NCBI GenBank assembly: GCA_963724625.1 | Contig: CAVRVO010000026.1 | Location: 1-64,000 of the forward strand | Length of the DNA stretch: 64,000 nt | Source of the DNA: DATBVX01 sp963724625 | GTDB lineage: Bacteria; Pseudomonadota; Gammaproteobacteria; Steroidobacterales; Steroidobacteraceae | Direction: 5' to 3' | Part shown: piece by piece, positions 1 through 10,453 of the stretch | How positions within the stretch are numbered: position 1 is the stretch's first letter | Layout: each line of letters opens with the position of its first letter | Notes under the pieces: model-generated | What the model was told of the DNA's origin: nothing | Seen by the model: only the letters and a program-made list of their open reading frames with translations | Database searches by the model: none | Made by a program: the position numbers and the translations under genes

Positions 1-575
1 GGGGCAATGAGCGGCAGGATGATCCTGCCAACCACGCGCCGGTACGGCGCGCCGAGATCCATCGCTGCTTCCTCGAGACTCGCGTCGAATCCGGCGAGGC
101 GCGCCGCGATGATCAGCACGACGAAGGGCAGTGCCACGACGGTGTGGCCGATGGCGACGGTCCACAATGAGCGATCGATGCCGGCGGCCAGGAAGAGCAC
201 CAGCAACGCCACCGCCAGCACGATTACGGGCACGACCAGCGGCAGCATCGCGAGCGCGAACAGGAAGACCTCGCCACGAAAGCGAAATCGCGTGAGCAGC
301 AGCGCGACCGCCGTGCCGAGCATCGTTGCCCCTGTGCCGCTCACCGCGGCTACGAACAGGCTGTTGCGCGCCGCCCGCAGAACTTCCGGTGAATCCCACA
401 GGCGCTCGTACCAGATCGTCGTCAGACCCTGGAGGGGAAAGGACAGACTGGTCCCGGCATTGAACGAGAACAGAAACAGCACAGCGATCGGCAGATAGAG
501 CAGCACGATCAGTGCGGCGAAATAGATGCCGAGAAGTCGCGGACGTGGCAATGCCCGGAGCGCCCGCGCGCTCAT
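1..575 (-). CDS. potC: Polyamine ABC transporter permease, PotC-like (partial)
   Basis: Inner-membrane permease of a spermidine/putrescine-type ABC importer. The 191 visible codons give a basic N-terminus, a first membrane helix near residues 14-37, more helices near 70-95, 103-130 and 138-160, and the EAA loop (EEAAMDLGAPYRRV, about residues 168-181) that contacts the ATPase. The gene runs off the left edge, so its last helix or two are not seen. Its ATG overlaps the stop of the upstream permease (ATGA at 572-575), so the two are probably translationally coupled. No ATPase (PotA) gene is in the window; it may lie further left. PotC rather than PotB is inferred from its position as the second permease. 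Confidence 0.85.
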   Translation of the reverse strand, partial: MSARALRALPRPRLLGIYFAALIVLLYLPIAVLFLFSFNAGTSLSFPLQGLTTIWYERLWDSPEVLRAARNSLFVAAVSGTGATMLGTAVALLLTRFRFRGEVFLFALAMLPLVVPVIVLAVALLVLFLAAGIDRSLWTVAIGHTVVALPFVVLIIAARLAGFDASLEEAAMDLGAPYRRVVGRIILPLIA

Positions 576-1477
576 TGGAGGAGTCGCCGCACGTTGACGA
601 GCCGCGCCGCAAGAAATACCAGCGCCAGCGACACGGCGAGCATGATCATGGAGAGCGCCGCTCCCCGTGGCCAGTTTGCAGCCTTGGTGAAGAAGTCCTG
701 GATGATGTTGCCGTACATGCTGCCGCTGCTGCCGCCGATCAGAAGCGGCGTGACGTACTCACCCACCGTCGGGATGAACACCATGAAGAATGCGGCGAGT
801 ACGCCTGGCAGGCTCAGGGGGAAAGTGATGGCCCAGAAGCTACGCCATGGCGGCGCACCGAGGTCGGCAGCCGACTCGAGCAGCTCGCGCTCGATGCGCT
901 GCAGGCCCGCCGCGATCGGCAACGCGGCGAAAGGAATCCAGACGTAGATGAGCGTGACGATGACCGTGCCGCGGCTGTAAAGCATGCCGCTCAAGGGCTC
1001 CGTGATGAGCCCGACGTAGGCGAGTAAGGAATTGATCGCGCCTTCCGACCCCAGCAAGAACTTCCAGCTCATGACGCGAAGCAGAAAGCTGGTCCAGAAA
1101 GGAATGAGCAGGAGGACGAGGCAGAAGCCCGCGGCGCGCCCAGCGCGAAAGACCAGAAAATAGGCGATCGGATAGGCCATGGCGACCGCAGCGAGCGCCA
1201 CCCAAAACGCCATGGCAATCGAAATCGCGAGCAGCCGCCAGTAGCTGCCCACCTGGAAGAGCGCTTCGTACTGAGCGGTGGTCGGCGACCAGAGGCTGAG
1301 CAGATCGCCCTGCATGTCCGCGCGGAAGCTGAGCGCGAACATGAGGACGATCGGGACCAGGAAAAACAGACCCACCCATCCGACTGGCGGGACGTAGAGA
1401 ACCCAGAATGCCGCGCGCCGCCCCAGTGGGCCGCGCTCCTGTGGGCGTTTCAACGCGCGGCTTTCACTTCCGTCCAC
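572..1477 (-). CDS. potB: Polyamine ABC transporter permease, PotB-like
   Basis: First permease of the same importer, 301 residues, a usual length for PotB. It has a hydrophilic N-terminus of about 22 residues, a first helix near 24-48, further helices through the protein, and an EAA loop (LLESAADLGAPPWRS, about residue 205) before the last two helices. The chosen ATG overlaps the end of the binding-protein gene by 28 bases, which suggests coupling; a shorter start is possible. The partner permease follows with a 4-base overlap. PotB-type permeases form the membrane channel with PotC and take substrate from PotD. Confidence 0.87.
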   Translation of the reverse strand: MDGSESRALKRPQERGPLGRRAAFWVLYVPPVGWVGLFFLVPIVLMFALSFRADMQGDLLSLWSPTTAQYEALFQVGSYWRLLAISIAMAFWVALAAVAMAYPIAYFLVFRAGRAAGFCLVLLLIPFWTSFLLRVMSWKFLLGSEGAINSLLAYVGLITEPLSGMLYSRGTVIVTLIYVWIPFAALPIAAGLQRIERELLESAADLGAPPWRSFWAITFPLSLPGVLAAFFMVFIPTVGEYVTPLLIGGSSGSMYGNIIQDFFTKAANWPRGAALSMIMLAVSLALVFLAARLVNVRRLLQ

Positions 1478-2532
1478 ATCGCGGTCCAGTCGTCGCGCTG
1501 CTTGGCAGTCAGGTTCGGCGTGAAATTGGTCCGCTGCAGGATCGTCGGATCACCGACCGAGAAGGCCTGCTTGAGCGTCTCATCGGTGATCGCGCTCATC
1601 ACTTCCTGGTTCGAAGAGCCGTAGTAGAACTGATTCACGACGTTCGTCGAGGTGGCATTGGCGAGCTTGTCGTCGAGGAACTTGAGTGCGAGCTCAAGAT
1701 TCGGTGTGCCCTTGCGAATGCCGTACACACCGACCCAGGAATTGCGACCTTCCTTCGGATCGGCGTAGGCGACCGGCACGCCCTTGCCGAGGAGCGTCGC
1801 ATAAGCACCCTGCCAGGCGTACGCCACCCACACATCACCGTTCGCCATGCCGTCGATCAATTCCGGCTCGCCCGCCCAGTAGAAAATGTTCAGCGGACGC
1901 TGCTTGATCCACTCTGCCTTGATCGCGGTCAGCTGCTCGGGGCTGATGTTCGTTTCGTCGTAGCCGTGAATGTACGAGGAGACCGTGACCATGCCTGGTC
2001 CATCGTCCCAGGTGGATATGTGTCCCTTGAAGGCCGGGTCGAGCAGCGCTGACCATGAATCAATCTTCTTCTTTACCTTGTCCGTTCGATAAAGAATGGA
2101 GGTGAAACCCCAATCCCAGGGGATGAAATACTGCTTGCCGTTGATCTGCCCGATGGTCCGGAAATTCTCCGGCACCTTGCTCCAGTTGGAGAGCTTGGAG
2201 ACGTCGATCTCCTCGACCAGGCCCTCATCCACGTAGAACTGCAACCAGCCGGTGTACGCGTGGAAGATGTCGGCCTTGGCGCCGCCCTTCATCTTTCCGT
2301 AGACGTCTGCATCTGAAGAGCCGATTTCGAAGCTCACTTTCGCTGTCGGGTTCTTGTTGCTGAAGTCGATCCAGAAATCCTTGGCGTCGTAGCCCGCCCA
2401 CTCGAGGACCGCGAGCTCCATCGGCGGTGGTGGTGGGGCCGTGCCGGCGCCTTGTTTCGATTTCGAGCATGCGGATACAGCGAGGCAACAGGAGACGAGA
2501 ACCAGCGGTAACCAACGCCGCATCTTACTCAT
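1450..2532 (-). CDS. potD: Polyamine-binding lipoprotein, PotD-like
   Basis: Substrate-binding protein of the importer, 360 residues. The N-terminus is a lipoprotein signal: basic start, hydrophobic core, lipobox LAVSAC with the acylated Cys at residue 22, followed by a Lys/Ser and Pro-rich linker. The mature part has the features of PotD/PotF-type bacterial solute-binding proteins (for example the stretch ending in IPWDWGFTSILYRTD and a late VAYAWQG motif). A lipid anchor is less usual than a free periplasmic PotD but is common in lineages outside the enterics. It is encoded 50 bases after the oxidase gene and overlaps potB, so all four genes probably form one operon. The polyamine specificity is inferred from family and context. 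Confidence 0.87.
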   Translation of the reverse strand: MSKMRRWLPLVLVSCCLAVSACSKSKQGAGTAPPPPPMELAVLEWAGYDAKDFWIDFSNKNPTAKVSFEIGSSDADVYGKMKGGAKADIFHAYTGWLQFYVDEGLVEEIDVSKLSNWSKVPENFRTIGQINGKQYFIPWDWGFTSILYRTDKVKKKIDSWSALLDPAFKGHISTWDDGPGMVTVSSYIHGYDETNISPEQLTAIKAEWIKQRPLNIFYWAGEPELIDGMANGDVWVAYAWQGAYATLLGKGVPVAYADPKEGRNSWVGVYGIRKGTPNLELALKFLDDKLANATSTNVVNQFYYGSSNQEVMSAITDETLKQAFSVGDPTILQRTNFTPNLTAKQRDDWTAMWTEVKAAR

Positions 2533-2582
2533 GGATATGCGCTCCCCCGGTTGTTCTTAGAATTGCCGGGTCATTATGCGCC

Positions 2583-3905
2583 TCACGCGATCCAATCCAA
2601 GAATTTGTACCAAATGGCGGCAAGACCCAGGAAGCCGCGCTTGCTCCAGTGCAGCCCCAGAGGTGCACCGGGAAAAGGCACACGCGCGAACGGGATGGAG
2701 TCGACCGCGTCGGTGCCGAGCGTCTCCCCCATTCGCGTACCGAGATACGTTGCGAGGGCGACGCCGTGACCGGCATACCCGAGTGCGTAGTAGATGCCCT
2801 CGCTCTTTCCCGCATGAGGCAGGGTGTCGAAAGTGAAATCGAGCGTACCGCCCCAGGCGTACTCGATGCGTACGTCCCGCAATTGCGGAAACACGCCGAG
2901 CATTCCCTGTCGGAGAATCGTCGCACTCTCGCTGATCGTGGATGGCGATTCGGGCACGAAACGCGCACGCCCGCCAAAGAGCATGCGGCGATCCGACGTC
3001 AGGCGAAAGTAGTGCAGGAAATGTCGCGAGTCGTACATCATGCGATCGCCCGGACACAATTCTCGCGCCAATGATTCCGGCAGCGTTTCGGTTGCAATCA
3101 CATACGAGCCGATTGCCAGGATCTTCCGATACAAGGACGGAGTGATTGCGCCCGTATAACCACTTGTGGCGATCAGTATGTCCTGCGCCTCGAGTGCTCC
3201 GCGCTTCGTATCCACTCGCCAGCGGGCGCCGACACGCTGAATGGCAACGACCGGCGTGTGCTCGTGAAGCGCAGCGCCTGCGTCGCGGGCCGCGCGCGCC
3301 AGTCCCATCACGTACTTTGCCGGATTGATGCCACCGCTGGCCTCATCCACCAAGCCACCGAAGTAGATGCCAGAGCCGATTTCGCGGGAAAGATCGGCAC
3401 GCGCCAAGGGCCGCACCTCATGTCCGAAGTCCCGCGACAGGACCTCGGCCGCGCGCACAAAGTCATCGTAGTGCGCCGGTTTGCTCGCGAGCGCCAGGTG
3501 ACCGCTACGATGGAAGTCGCAATCGATCCGCTCGCTGCCGACGAGCTGCTCAACGTAATCGACAGATTCCACCGACGCTCTGAAGAGCTGCTTCGCCAGG
3601 TCGCGGTCAAAACGGTCGAGCAGAGCGCGGCCGCCAACTTTGAGTCCGGTCAGCACCATGCCAGCGTTTCGCGTGCTCGCGCCCCAACCGATCGTCTGCG
3701 CCTCGAGCAGGACGACATCGACACCGCGTTTGGCGAGAGCTCGCGCCGCGCAAAGCCCGGTGATTCCGCCCCCGATCACCACTACATCGGCACGCTGCGG
3801 CAGCGGGGCCGCCTCCAGAACTGGAACGGCGACGGTGTCACTCCAGCAAGGACGCCGATTGAAGTGGCTGATTGACGGTCTGATGTCGCCTGCTATCTGC
3901 GCCAC
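2583..3905 (-). CDS. puuB: FAD-dependent amine oxidase, gamma-glutamylputrescine oxidase-like (DAO family)
   Basis: Predicted flavoenzyme of 440 residues, close to the 426 of E. coli PuuB, which oxidises gamma-glutamylputrescine in putrescine breakdown. The FAD dinucleotide-binding motif VVVIGGGITGLCAARAL lies near residues 37-53, followed by the acidic residue that ends the second strand (LLEAQ) and the GWGASTRNAGM stretch typical of the DAO family. A C-terminal GYAGHGV motif matches the family. The start is GTG at 3905. It is upstream of potD on the same strand, which links uptake to catabolism. The rest of the Puu pathway (PuuA, PuuC, PuuD) is not in the window, so a different amine substrate cannot be excluded. 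Confidence 0.8.
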   Translation of the reverse strand: MAQIAGDIRPSISHFNRRPCWSDTVAVPVLEAAPLPQRADVVVIGGGITGLCAARALAKRGVDVVLLEAQTIGWGASTRNAGMVLTGLKVGGRALLDRFDRDLAKQLFRASVESVDYVEQLVGSERIDCDFHRSGHLALASKPAHYDDFVRAAEVLSRDFGHEVRPLARADLSREIGSGIYFGGLVDEASGGINPAKYVMGLARAARDAGAALHEHTPVVAIQRVGARWRVDTKRGALEAQDILIATSGYTGAITPSLYRKILAIGSYVIATETLPESLARELCPGDRMMYDSRHFLHYFRLTSDRRMLFGGRARFVPESPSTISESATILRQGMLGVFPQLRDVRIEYAWGGTLDFTFDTLPHAGKSEGIYYALGYAGHGVALATYLGTRMGETLGTDAVDSIPFARVPFPGAPLGLHWSKRGFLGLAAIWYKFLDWIA

Positions 3906-3909
3906 GAGA

Positions 3910-4550
3910 TCAGATCGACTTGGAGGCGATGTTGGAAAGGCGGCTTTCGTGGCCCTGGCTGTTCACGGCGATTACGCCAAAGAACCAGGTGCCGGCGCTC
4001 AGGTTGTCAATCACATGCGTATTGATCGCCGGGTTGTTGATGGCTACCGACTGGTCGAGGTCAGTGCTGCTGCGCCCGTATCGAACAATGTAGCCAGCAA
4101 GATTCGTGAGCACGCTACCGTCGTCATTCGTCGTTGGAGGAACCCACGAAACTGTGGCGGCACCCGTGCCGATCTGTGTCACCGAGATCGTAAAGGCCGC
4201 GAGCGAAGTAGTCGCCTTGCCGTCGGTAACGCTGATGGTGACACCTGGATAGCTGCCGACGTTCGCTGCTGCAGGTGTGCCCCTGAGACGTCCGGTCGCG
4301 GTGTCGAGGCTCGCCCAGGACGGCAGGTTGGTCGCAGAGAACTGCAGCGAATCGCCATCCGCATCACTGGCAGTCGGCTGAAATGAGTAAGCCTCACCAA
4401 CGCGGACGGATGTTCGTGCCTGTCCGGAGATTACGGGCGCCGAGTTCGTTCCGCTCGGAGGTTGCGCACTGCTCGACTGCGAATCTCCGCCGCCACCGCC
4501 GCAACCAGCAATCAGTACTGCAGCCCATGCAAGCAGGACCGCACGCTCAC
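3910..4550 (-). CDS. Lipoprotein with Ig-like (He_PIG) and fibronectin type III domains; start uncertain
   Basis: Short secreted lipoprotein, about 210 residues. After the lipobox (VLIAGC) and a Gly run comes a cadherin/He_PIG-like repeat with the DADGDSLQFSA motif and the TGRLRGTPA turn, then a fibronectin type III domain near the C-terminus. The reading frame is open upstream through both tRNA genes, but no ATG, GTG or TTG lies in frame between the end of tRNA-Glu and the signal peptide. GTG at 4550 or 4544 in another frame would give a good n-region (SVR) if one base is missing near 4538; that is my preferred start. It lies just upstream of puuB on the same strand. Function unknown; probably surface binding. 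Confidence 0.6.
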
Positions 4551-4564
4551 GTCGGAGTCCGGTT

Positions 4565-4640
4565 TGGCGTCCCCAGGGGGATTCGAACCCCCGTTGCCGC
4601 CGTGAAAGGGCGGTGTCCTGGGCCTCTAGACGATGGGGAC
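4565..4640 (-). tRNA. tRNA-Glu (UUC)
   Basis: On the minus strand the acceptor stem GTCCCC pairs with GGGGAC, the anticodon loop CCTTTCACG presents TTC, the T arm has GGTTCGAATCC, and GCCA is encoded at the 3' end. The gene is 76 bases. It follows tRNA-Ala by 28 bases, downstream of the glutamyl-tRNA synthetase gene, so synthetase and cognate tRNA share a transcription direction. Confidence 0.97.
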
Positions 4641-4668
4641 GTCGAAAAAACCAGCTTGGGCGCGGGCT

Positions 4669-4744
4669 TGGTGGAGCTGATCGGGATCGAACCGACGACC
4701 TCCTGAATGCCATTCAGGCGCTCTCCCAGCTGAGCTACAGCCCC
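4669..4744 (-). tRNA. tRNA-Ala (GGC)
   Basis: On the minus strand the gene begins GGGGCTGTAGCTCAGCTGGG and ends AGCTCCACCA. The anticodon stem CCTGA/TCAGG carries a loop with GGC. The alanine identity pair G3-U70 is present (GGGGCT with AGCTCC). It is 76 bases including encoded CCA. Confidence 0.97.
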
Positions 4745-4870
4745 ACGCGAGGGGCGCGACTGTACGTAGCGCTCGCGGGTGTGTCAACAATTCGAGCCGC
4801 TACTGAGGGTTACGAGTCGGCACGGCGCCAAGGCATCGTGCTCAGCCGTCAGCAGACGTGCCTGGCTGCG

Positions 4871-6272
4871 TCAGGCTTTGTCGATATGTTCGAGCGCACG
4901 ATCGATGCGGCGGATCGCGGTCTCCTTTCCCAGCAGCGCGACCGTCGCATCAATCGGTGGCGACACCGCGCCACCCGAAACGGCGACGCGCAGTGGCTGC
5001 GCTACTTTTCCGAGCCCGACGCCAGCGGTCGCACAGATGTCTTCGAGAGCCGCGTGCACGCCCGGTGCGGACCACGGCGTCAGCTGCGTGAGTCGCTCGC
5101 GCACTGCTGCCAGCAATGGGCGACTTTCGGCGGTGAGATTCTTGCGCGCCGCCTTCTCGTCGTACTGCTCGAACTCGCGGAAGAAGAACAGGCTTGCCTG
5201 CGCCATGTCCTTGAGCGTCTTGGCTCGCTCCCGTTGCGCGGCGACGATGCCCTCGAGCTGCTTGAGATCGTTCGCCTGGACGCCGAGCCGCTCGAGCTGC
5301 CACTTGAGCTGCAGCGCGAGATCGTAGAGCGGTGCGCGCATCATGTGCTGCTGATTGAGCCAGAGGAGCTTGTCCGGATTGAAGGCCGAGGCTGACTTGT
5401 TGACGTCCTTGATGTCGAAGAGCTGCGCCATCTCCTCGAGCGTGAAGACTTCCTGGTCACCGTGCGACCAGCCGAGACGCACGAGGTAATTGAGCAACGC
5501 CTCGGGCAGATACCCCTCCTCTCTATACTGCAGCACGCTCACCGCGCCGTGTCGCTTGGAGAGCTTGGCGCCATCGGGCCCGAGAATCATCGGCACGTGT
5601 GCGTACGCGGGCGGTGTCGCGCCGAGCGCCTTGAGCATGTTCATCTGGCGCGGCGTGTTGTTGAGATGATCATCGCCGCGAATCACATCGGTGACCTTCA
5701 TGTCCATGTCGTCCACGACGACACAGAAATTGTAGGTAGGCGAGCCGTCGGCGCGCGCGATGATGAGATCGTCGAGCTCGCGATTGTCGAACACTACGCG
5801 CCCGTGAATCACATCGTCGACCACGACCTCGCCAGCAAGCGGATTCTTGAAGCGGATCACCGGATCGACGCCCGGACGTGAGTCGGTGCGATCGCGCCAG
5901 CGCCCGTCGTAGCGCGGCTTTTCCTTGCGCGCGAGCTGCTCGGTGCGCAGCGCCTCGAGCTCTTCCTTGGTGCAGTAGCACCGATACGCCTTGCCTTCAC
6001 GCAGCAGCTGCTCGATCACCTCGCGATAACGGTCCATGCGACGCGTCTGGTAGTAGGGCCCTTCGTCGGCCTTGAGCCCCAGCCACTCCATGCCGTCCAG
6101 GATCACCTGCACGGCTTCGTCCGTGGAACGCTCGCGATCGGTGTCCTCGACCCGCAGGATGAAGGTGCCGCTGTGCCGACGCGCATGGAGCCAGCAGAAC
6201 AACGCGGTACGCACGCCGCCGATATGCAGCAATGCCGGTGGGACTGGGAGCGAAACGGGTGCGGACGGTCAT
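4871..6272 (-). CDS. gltX: Glutamyl-tRNA synthetase, split by a single-base frameshift
   Basis: Class I synthetase that charges tRNA-Glu. The ATG at 6272 opens with TVRTRFAPSPTG, the conserved N-terminus. The next residues, LHIGG (the HIGH signature), are in another frame: seven bases (ATTGCTG, 6233-6227) stand where six are expected, and removing one T would give Met-Leu. After that the frame runs cleanly to 4871, with FILRVEDTDRERS, the KLSKRHG (KMSKS) signature near residue 245, and the C-terminal anticodon-binding region. The rebuilt protein is about 466 residues, close to E. coli GltX (471). Because gltX is normally essential, a sequencing insertion is more likely than a real break. tRNA-Ala and tRNA-Glu follow downstream. 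Confidence 0.9.
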
Positions 6273-6365
6273 GATGCAGTCAGTGCACGAGTTATTCGTT
6301 GTGAATAGCCGCCGCCCTGCCGGGCGAACGGGGCGGCAAGGATACAGGAGAGTGGCGCGCTGGAA

Positions 6366-9300
6366 CTACTGGCAGCTCGCGTTCATCGAGCTGATCCAGT
6401 TCTGGAGCAGCGCGGCGCCCGCGTCGTCAATGACGATTGCTCGCCAACGGCGGCATCTGGTGCAGGTCGCGACGGCTGCATGCGCACGTAGATCAGGGAA
6501 TTCGCCACATTGCCCGGGCGCAATCAGGCGCGCAGCCGCGCCGAGCCCAAGATCACCGCTGTTCGGCGCAACGTTGCAGGTGCCGGTCGATCCGATCGCG
6601 GTGCTGAAACGCAGATCCATGTTGGACGGCGTGCCGCCCGACGGTCGATGGCATTGCGAGCAGTTGGTGTGCAGGTAGGCGCGCGCCCGTTCGCGCCACG
6701 GTTCCGGTCGATCCGTACGGATTCGGGTACGCGGGCAGCGCGCTCGGCGGCTGGGTCAGTGGCGTCGTGAACATGCCGATGGCGTTCAAGGTCGTGAGCT
6801 GATTCGCGGTGCGCCCGGTCGTCGGATAGGTCAGATCGCCGTTGAGCTGCGCGGTCTCGAGGCCGAGGCTCCGACCCGCGGCATTGGTATGGCACTGCAG
6901 GCACTGCGCTTCACTCGGATAGATCCAGTCCTGGTCCGCAGGCGGCGCGATGTGAGTGATGAGCCCGCCCTTGATGAGCGTCGCCGCCGTTTGCGCGGCG
7001 TTCCACTGATAGGTGTATCCGCCCCAGTTTCCGGTATCGGAATGGCGCATGAAGAGACGCGTCTCGATGAGCTGGCTGCCGAGCTTGAAGTTCTTCACCA
7101 GCACGGTGCCGTTGGGGAATGACCAGTCGCCATCCGGTCCCGATCGTGATCTTCTCCGGTGTCGGGCAACGCCATCCAGCGCTGCTTGTCGGCGCCGTCG
7201 GACCAGAAAGGCGCATTCGGCGCATAGGGAATCAGGCCGAGAGCGGGCTGCTTCGGATCGGCCATGCTCACGCAGCCAGTGTCGATCAGGTTGGCGGGAA
7301 TCGTGTCTCTGATCGTGCCGCTGCCCGGCACGATCTTGTGGATGCCGCCGTCGTAGTCGGTAATGTAGAGCTCGCCGTCGGCATCCTCTGCAAACGACGA
7401 GATGCTCAGGCCGGTCGATTCGATGAGATCGCGCCGGTCGTAGCCACCGGACGCGTTGGTTGCGAGGTACATGAGCCGGCCGGTCTCGAAATCAGCGAAC
7501 ACGTAGCGGCCGCGCAGCGAGGCAATCGCATTGCCCCGATACACATAGCCGCCCGTCGTCGATTGGCCAATGTTCCGACCGTATTCAGCGATCGGATCGA
7601 TCAGCGGTGCGCCGTTCGCAGTGAGCGGGCAATTGCTCGATGGATTGAAGCAGTGCGCGCCTTCGCGGATGCGCCAGCCGTAATTGCCACCATTGATGAC
7701 CCGATCCACCTCTTCGAAACTGTCCTGGCCGACGTCAGCGAGCCACAAGTCCGGTTCCGTCGCCGCACGATCGAAGCTCCAGCGCCACGGATTGCGGAAT
7801 CCGTAGGCGTAGATTTCCGCGCATGGCGCTGAGCCCGAGCCAGCTGGGCACATCGCGTTACCGGAATAGGGATTGTCGGACGGGATCGTGTACGGGTTCG
7901 CACCATCGACGTTGATGCGCAGGATCTTGCCGAACAGAAGATTGCGGTTCTGCGAGCGATTACCAGGATCGCCTCCGCTGCCGCCATCGCCGAACCCGAT
8001 GTACAGGTTCCCGTCCGGCCCGAACAGGATGTTGCCGCCATTGTGATTGTCGAACGGCTGATCGAGCCGGATGAGGATGCGCTCGGTGGCCGGATCGAGC
8101 AGCCCGGTCGTGTTGTTACGCCTGAACTCGGAGATGTGCGACTGGAAGGGACTTGCGCCCGCGCCTGTATAAGAGAGGAACACTCTGCCGTTCGCAGCGT
8201 AGTTGGGATGGAACGCCATGCCGAGCAACCCGGCCTCGGAAGCGCCGTCATCGACAATGCCCTGAAGATCGGCCCACAGCGTCTTCGTCTGTGGGATTCG
8301 CACCCTCGAAGCGCTGGATCGTGCCGCGCTGCTCGACGACGTACCAGCGATCGGTCGGCTCGCCCGGCGCTTGGGTCATCCGGATCGGGCTGGCGAACGA
8401 GAGATTCGGGAACACGCGCTGAGTCGCGACCGAAGTGTTCGTCGTCGGCTGGTTGGGCGCGATGCACGTGGTGTTGCTCGGACGCGAGTCGAGTCCCGAC
8501 TGTGATGGTGCCGGCGGTGTCGCAGTCACGGGATTCGAATCGGCAGAGACATTGCCCGCGTTGTCCGCGGAGCGAACCGTGTATGTGTAGGTCGTCCCGG
8601 CAACTACGGTGGTGTCGTTGAACGATGTAGTCGTCGGCGTGCCGATCTGCGTACCGTCGCGGAAAACGCGATAGCCAGCGAGGCCCGAACCACCGGTGTC
8701 GGTCGAGGCACTCCAGCTCAGGCCCACTTGCGTGGCGGTGACGCTCGTCAGCGTAAGCCCGGCAGGAACTGACGGGGGCGTCGTGTCGGCCGGCGTGGTG
8801 ACGTTCGAGGGTGCTGACTGGGCGGACTCGTTATTCGCGTTATCGATTGCCGAGACCCGGTAGTCGTAGGCCGTGTTGGGCGTTGCGGTCGCGTCCGTAA
8901 ACGTCGTCGCGCTGGCTGCAGCGGCGCTCAGCAACACGCCGTTGCGATAAATGCGGTAGCCCGCTAACCCGGATCCCCCAGTGTCCGTCGACGCACTCCA
9001 GTTGACGCGCACTGAGGTCGAGCTCAGCGCGGTCGCGACGACATTGGTCGGCACTGAAGGTGGAGTCGAATCCTGGGGCGTTGTCGCCGTCGCACTATTC
9101 GATGCCGCCGAGACATTGCCATCCCCATCGAAGGCGCGAACGACGTAGCTATAGGCTGTGTTTGGCTGCAACCCCGTATCAGTGAAGGTCAGAACACCAG
9201 CACCAACAGTTGCCACGGGGTTCGCGCCACCATTGCGAAAGATCCGGTAGCCTGCGAGACCGGAACCACCCGCATCGGTCGAGGCAACCCAGGTCACCAC

Positions 9301-10323
9301 TACGCTTTGAGAACTCGTCGCGTTGGCTGCCACACCTGTCGGCACGGTCGGTGGCGTCATGTCTGTCGCGGCAGGTGTTGTGACGGTTGCAGTGTTCGAG
9401 AATGCAGAAGCATTGTTGGCGCCATCGATGGCGCGCACCGCATACGTGTACGTCGTCGCCGCGCTCACAGTGGAATCCACGAAACTGGTCGCATTGCCAG
9501 TCGGGCCGCTGATCCTGACGCCGTCGCGCTGGATTTCGTAGAGCTGAATTCCCGACGCATCGGTGGATGCATTCCAATTGAGAAGTACCGCGCCCGCTCC
9601 CTGCGCGACTGCCGTGAGCGCACCTGGGACGGTCGGTGGTGTCGTATCGGCCGGAATTGGCGTGGTGATGCTGATCGCGTTTGATGGCCCTGAAACATTT
9701 CCCGCCCCATCAAAAGCGCGCACGACGTAGGTGTAAGCGGTTCCCGCGGTGAGGTTGATGTCCGAATAGCTGGCGATCGCGACCGTAGCGATGGGTGCGG
9801 TGCCGCCGTTGCGGAAGATGCGATAGCCAGCCAGGCCGGAGCCGCCGGTATCCGCGGATGCATCCCACGTCAGGTTGACCTGAGTAGGTCCGCTCGCGAC
9901 CGCCTGCACGTTGGCCGGAACCGCGGGCGCAACTGTGTCAGCCGCAGAAGGCGTTCGTATCTGTACTACGGGCGTCGGTCCAGACTCATTGGGTGGCGCA
10001 GCGTCGTCGAATGCGACAACGAAGTATCCATAGGTTGTCGCCGGCACCACCGTAGCGTCCGTATAGGTAGTGGTGGTGACCGTTGCAATTGATGTCGAGA
10101 GATCACTCCGAAATACGCGATAACCCACCGTGTCGCTGTCAGGCGATGCAGTCCACTGCAGCTGTACGTGTGTTCCATCCGGTGCTGTAGCTTGCAAACC
10201 CGTTGGTGCAGCGGGTGCGGTATTGTCGTCGTTATTTTTCTGAACGCCGACCAGATCGCACGCGGAAATGAGACAGGCGGCGACGATCACGCCAAGTCGC
10301 GACATCGAAGCGTTGATGATCAA
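6366..10323 (-). pseudogene. Secreted multidomain protein: six Fn3 repeats, glucose/sorbosone dehydrogenase, diheme cytochrome c tail; several frameshifts
   Basis: One very long gene (about 1,315 codons if repaired). The N-terminus is a lipoprotein signal with lipobox ISAC. Six fibronectin type III domains follow (about residues 30-610). Then comes a PQQ-dependent glucose/sorbosone dehydrogenase domain, with WYVVEQRG, DGNLYIGFGDGGSGGD and YGWRIREG. A C-terminal domain carries two heme c sites, CLQCH (near 6892-6906) and CSQCH (near 6648-6662). The frame breaks near 8292, twice between 7115 and 7145, near 6701, and several times between 6440 and 6505. At each place one extra base explains the shift and motifs resume at once. 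The layout suggests an extracellular sugar oxidase passing electrons to its own cytochrome. Whether it is a real pseudogene or miscalled sequence cannot be told here. Confidence 0.75.
8505..10240 (-). repeat. Six tandem fibronectin type III repeats within the dehydrogenase fusion gene
   Basis: Six units of roughly 95 codons each start with a D-T-x-P-P-x-V-P type linker and share the core ASTDTGGSGLAGYRIFRNG, then a TYTYxVRAxDxAGNxS strand. Units 2, 4, 5 and 6 are the most alike and unit 3 has the shortened DASGIQLYEI variant. Such linkers usually space a catalytic domain away from the cell surface. The similarity at DNA level could favour recombination or misassembly. Confidence 0.85.
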
Positions 10324-10453
10324 CTATCCACCCTGAACTGCGTTTTACTCTCGAGCCATCCCTGCATGCGTTAAAGATCGTGTCACGACTGTTGACAGCG
10401 CGCCAGACGTCGGCGCCTGACGACATATTCCCGGAAATCGCAGCGCACCGGAC

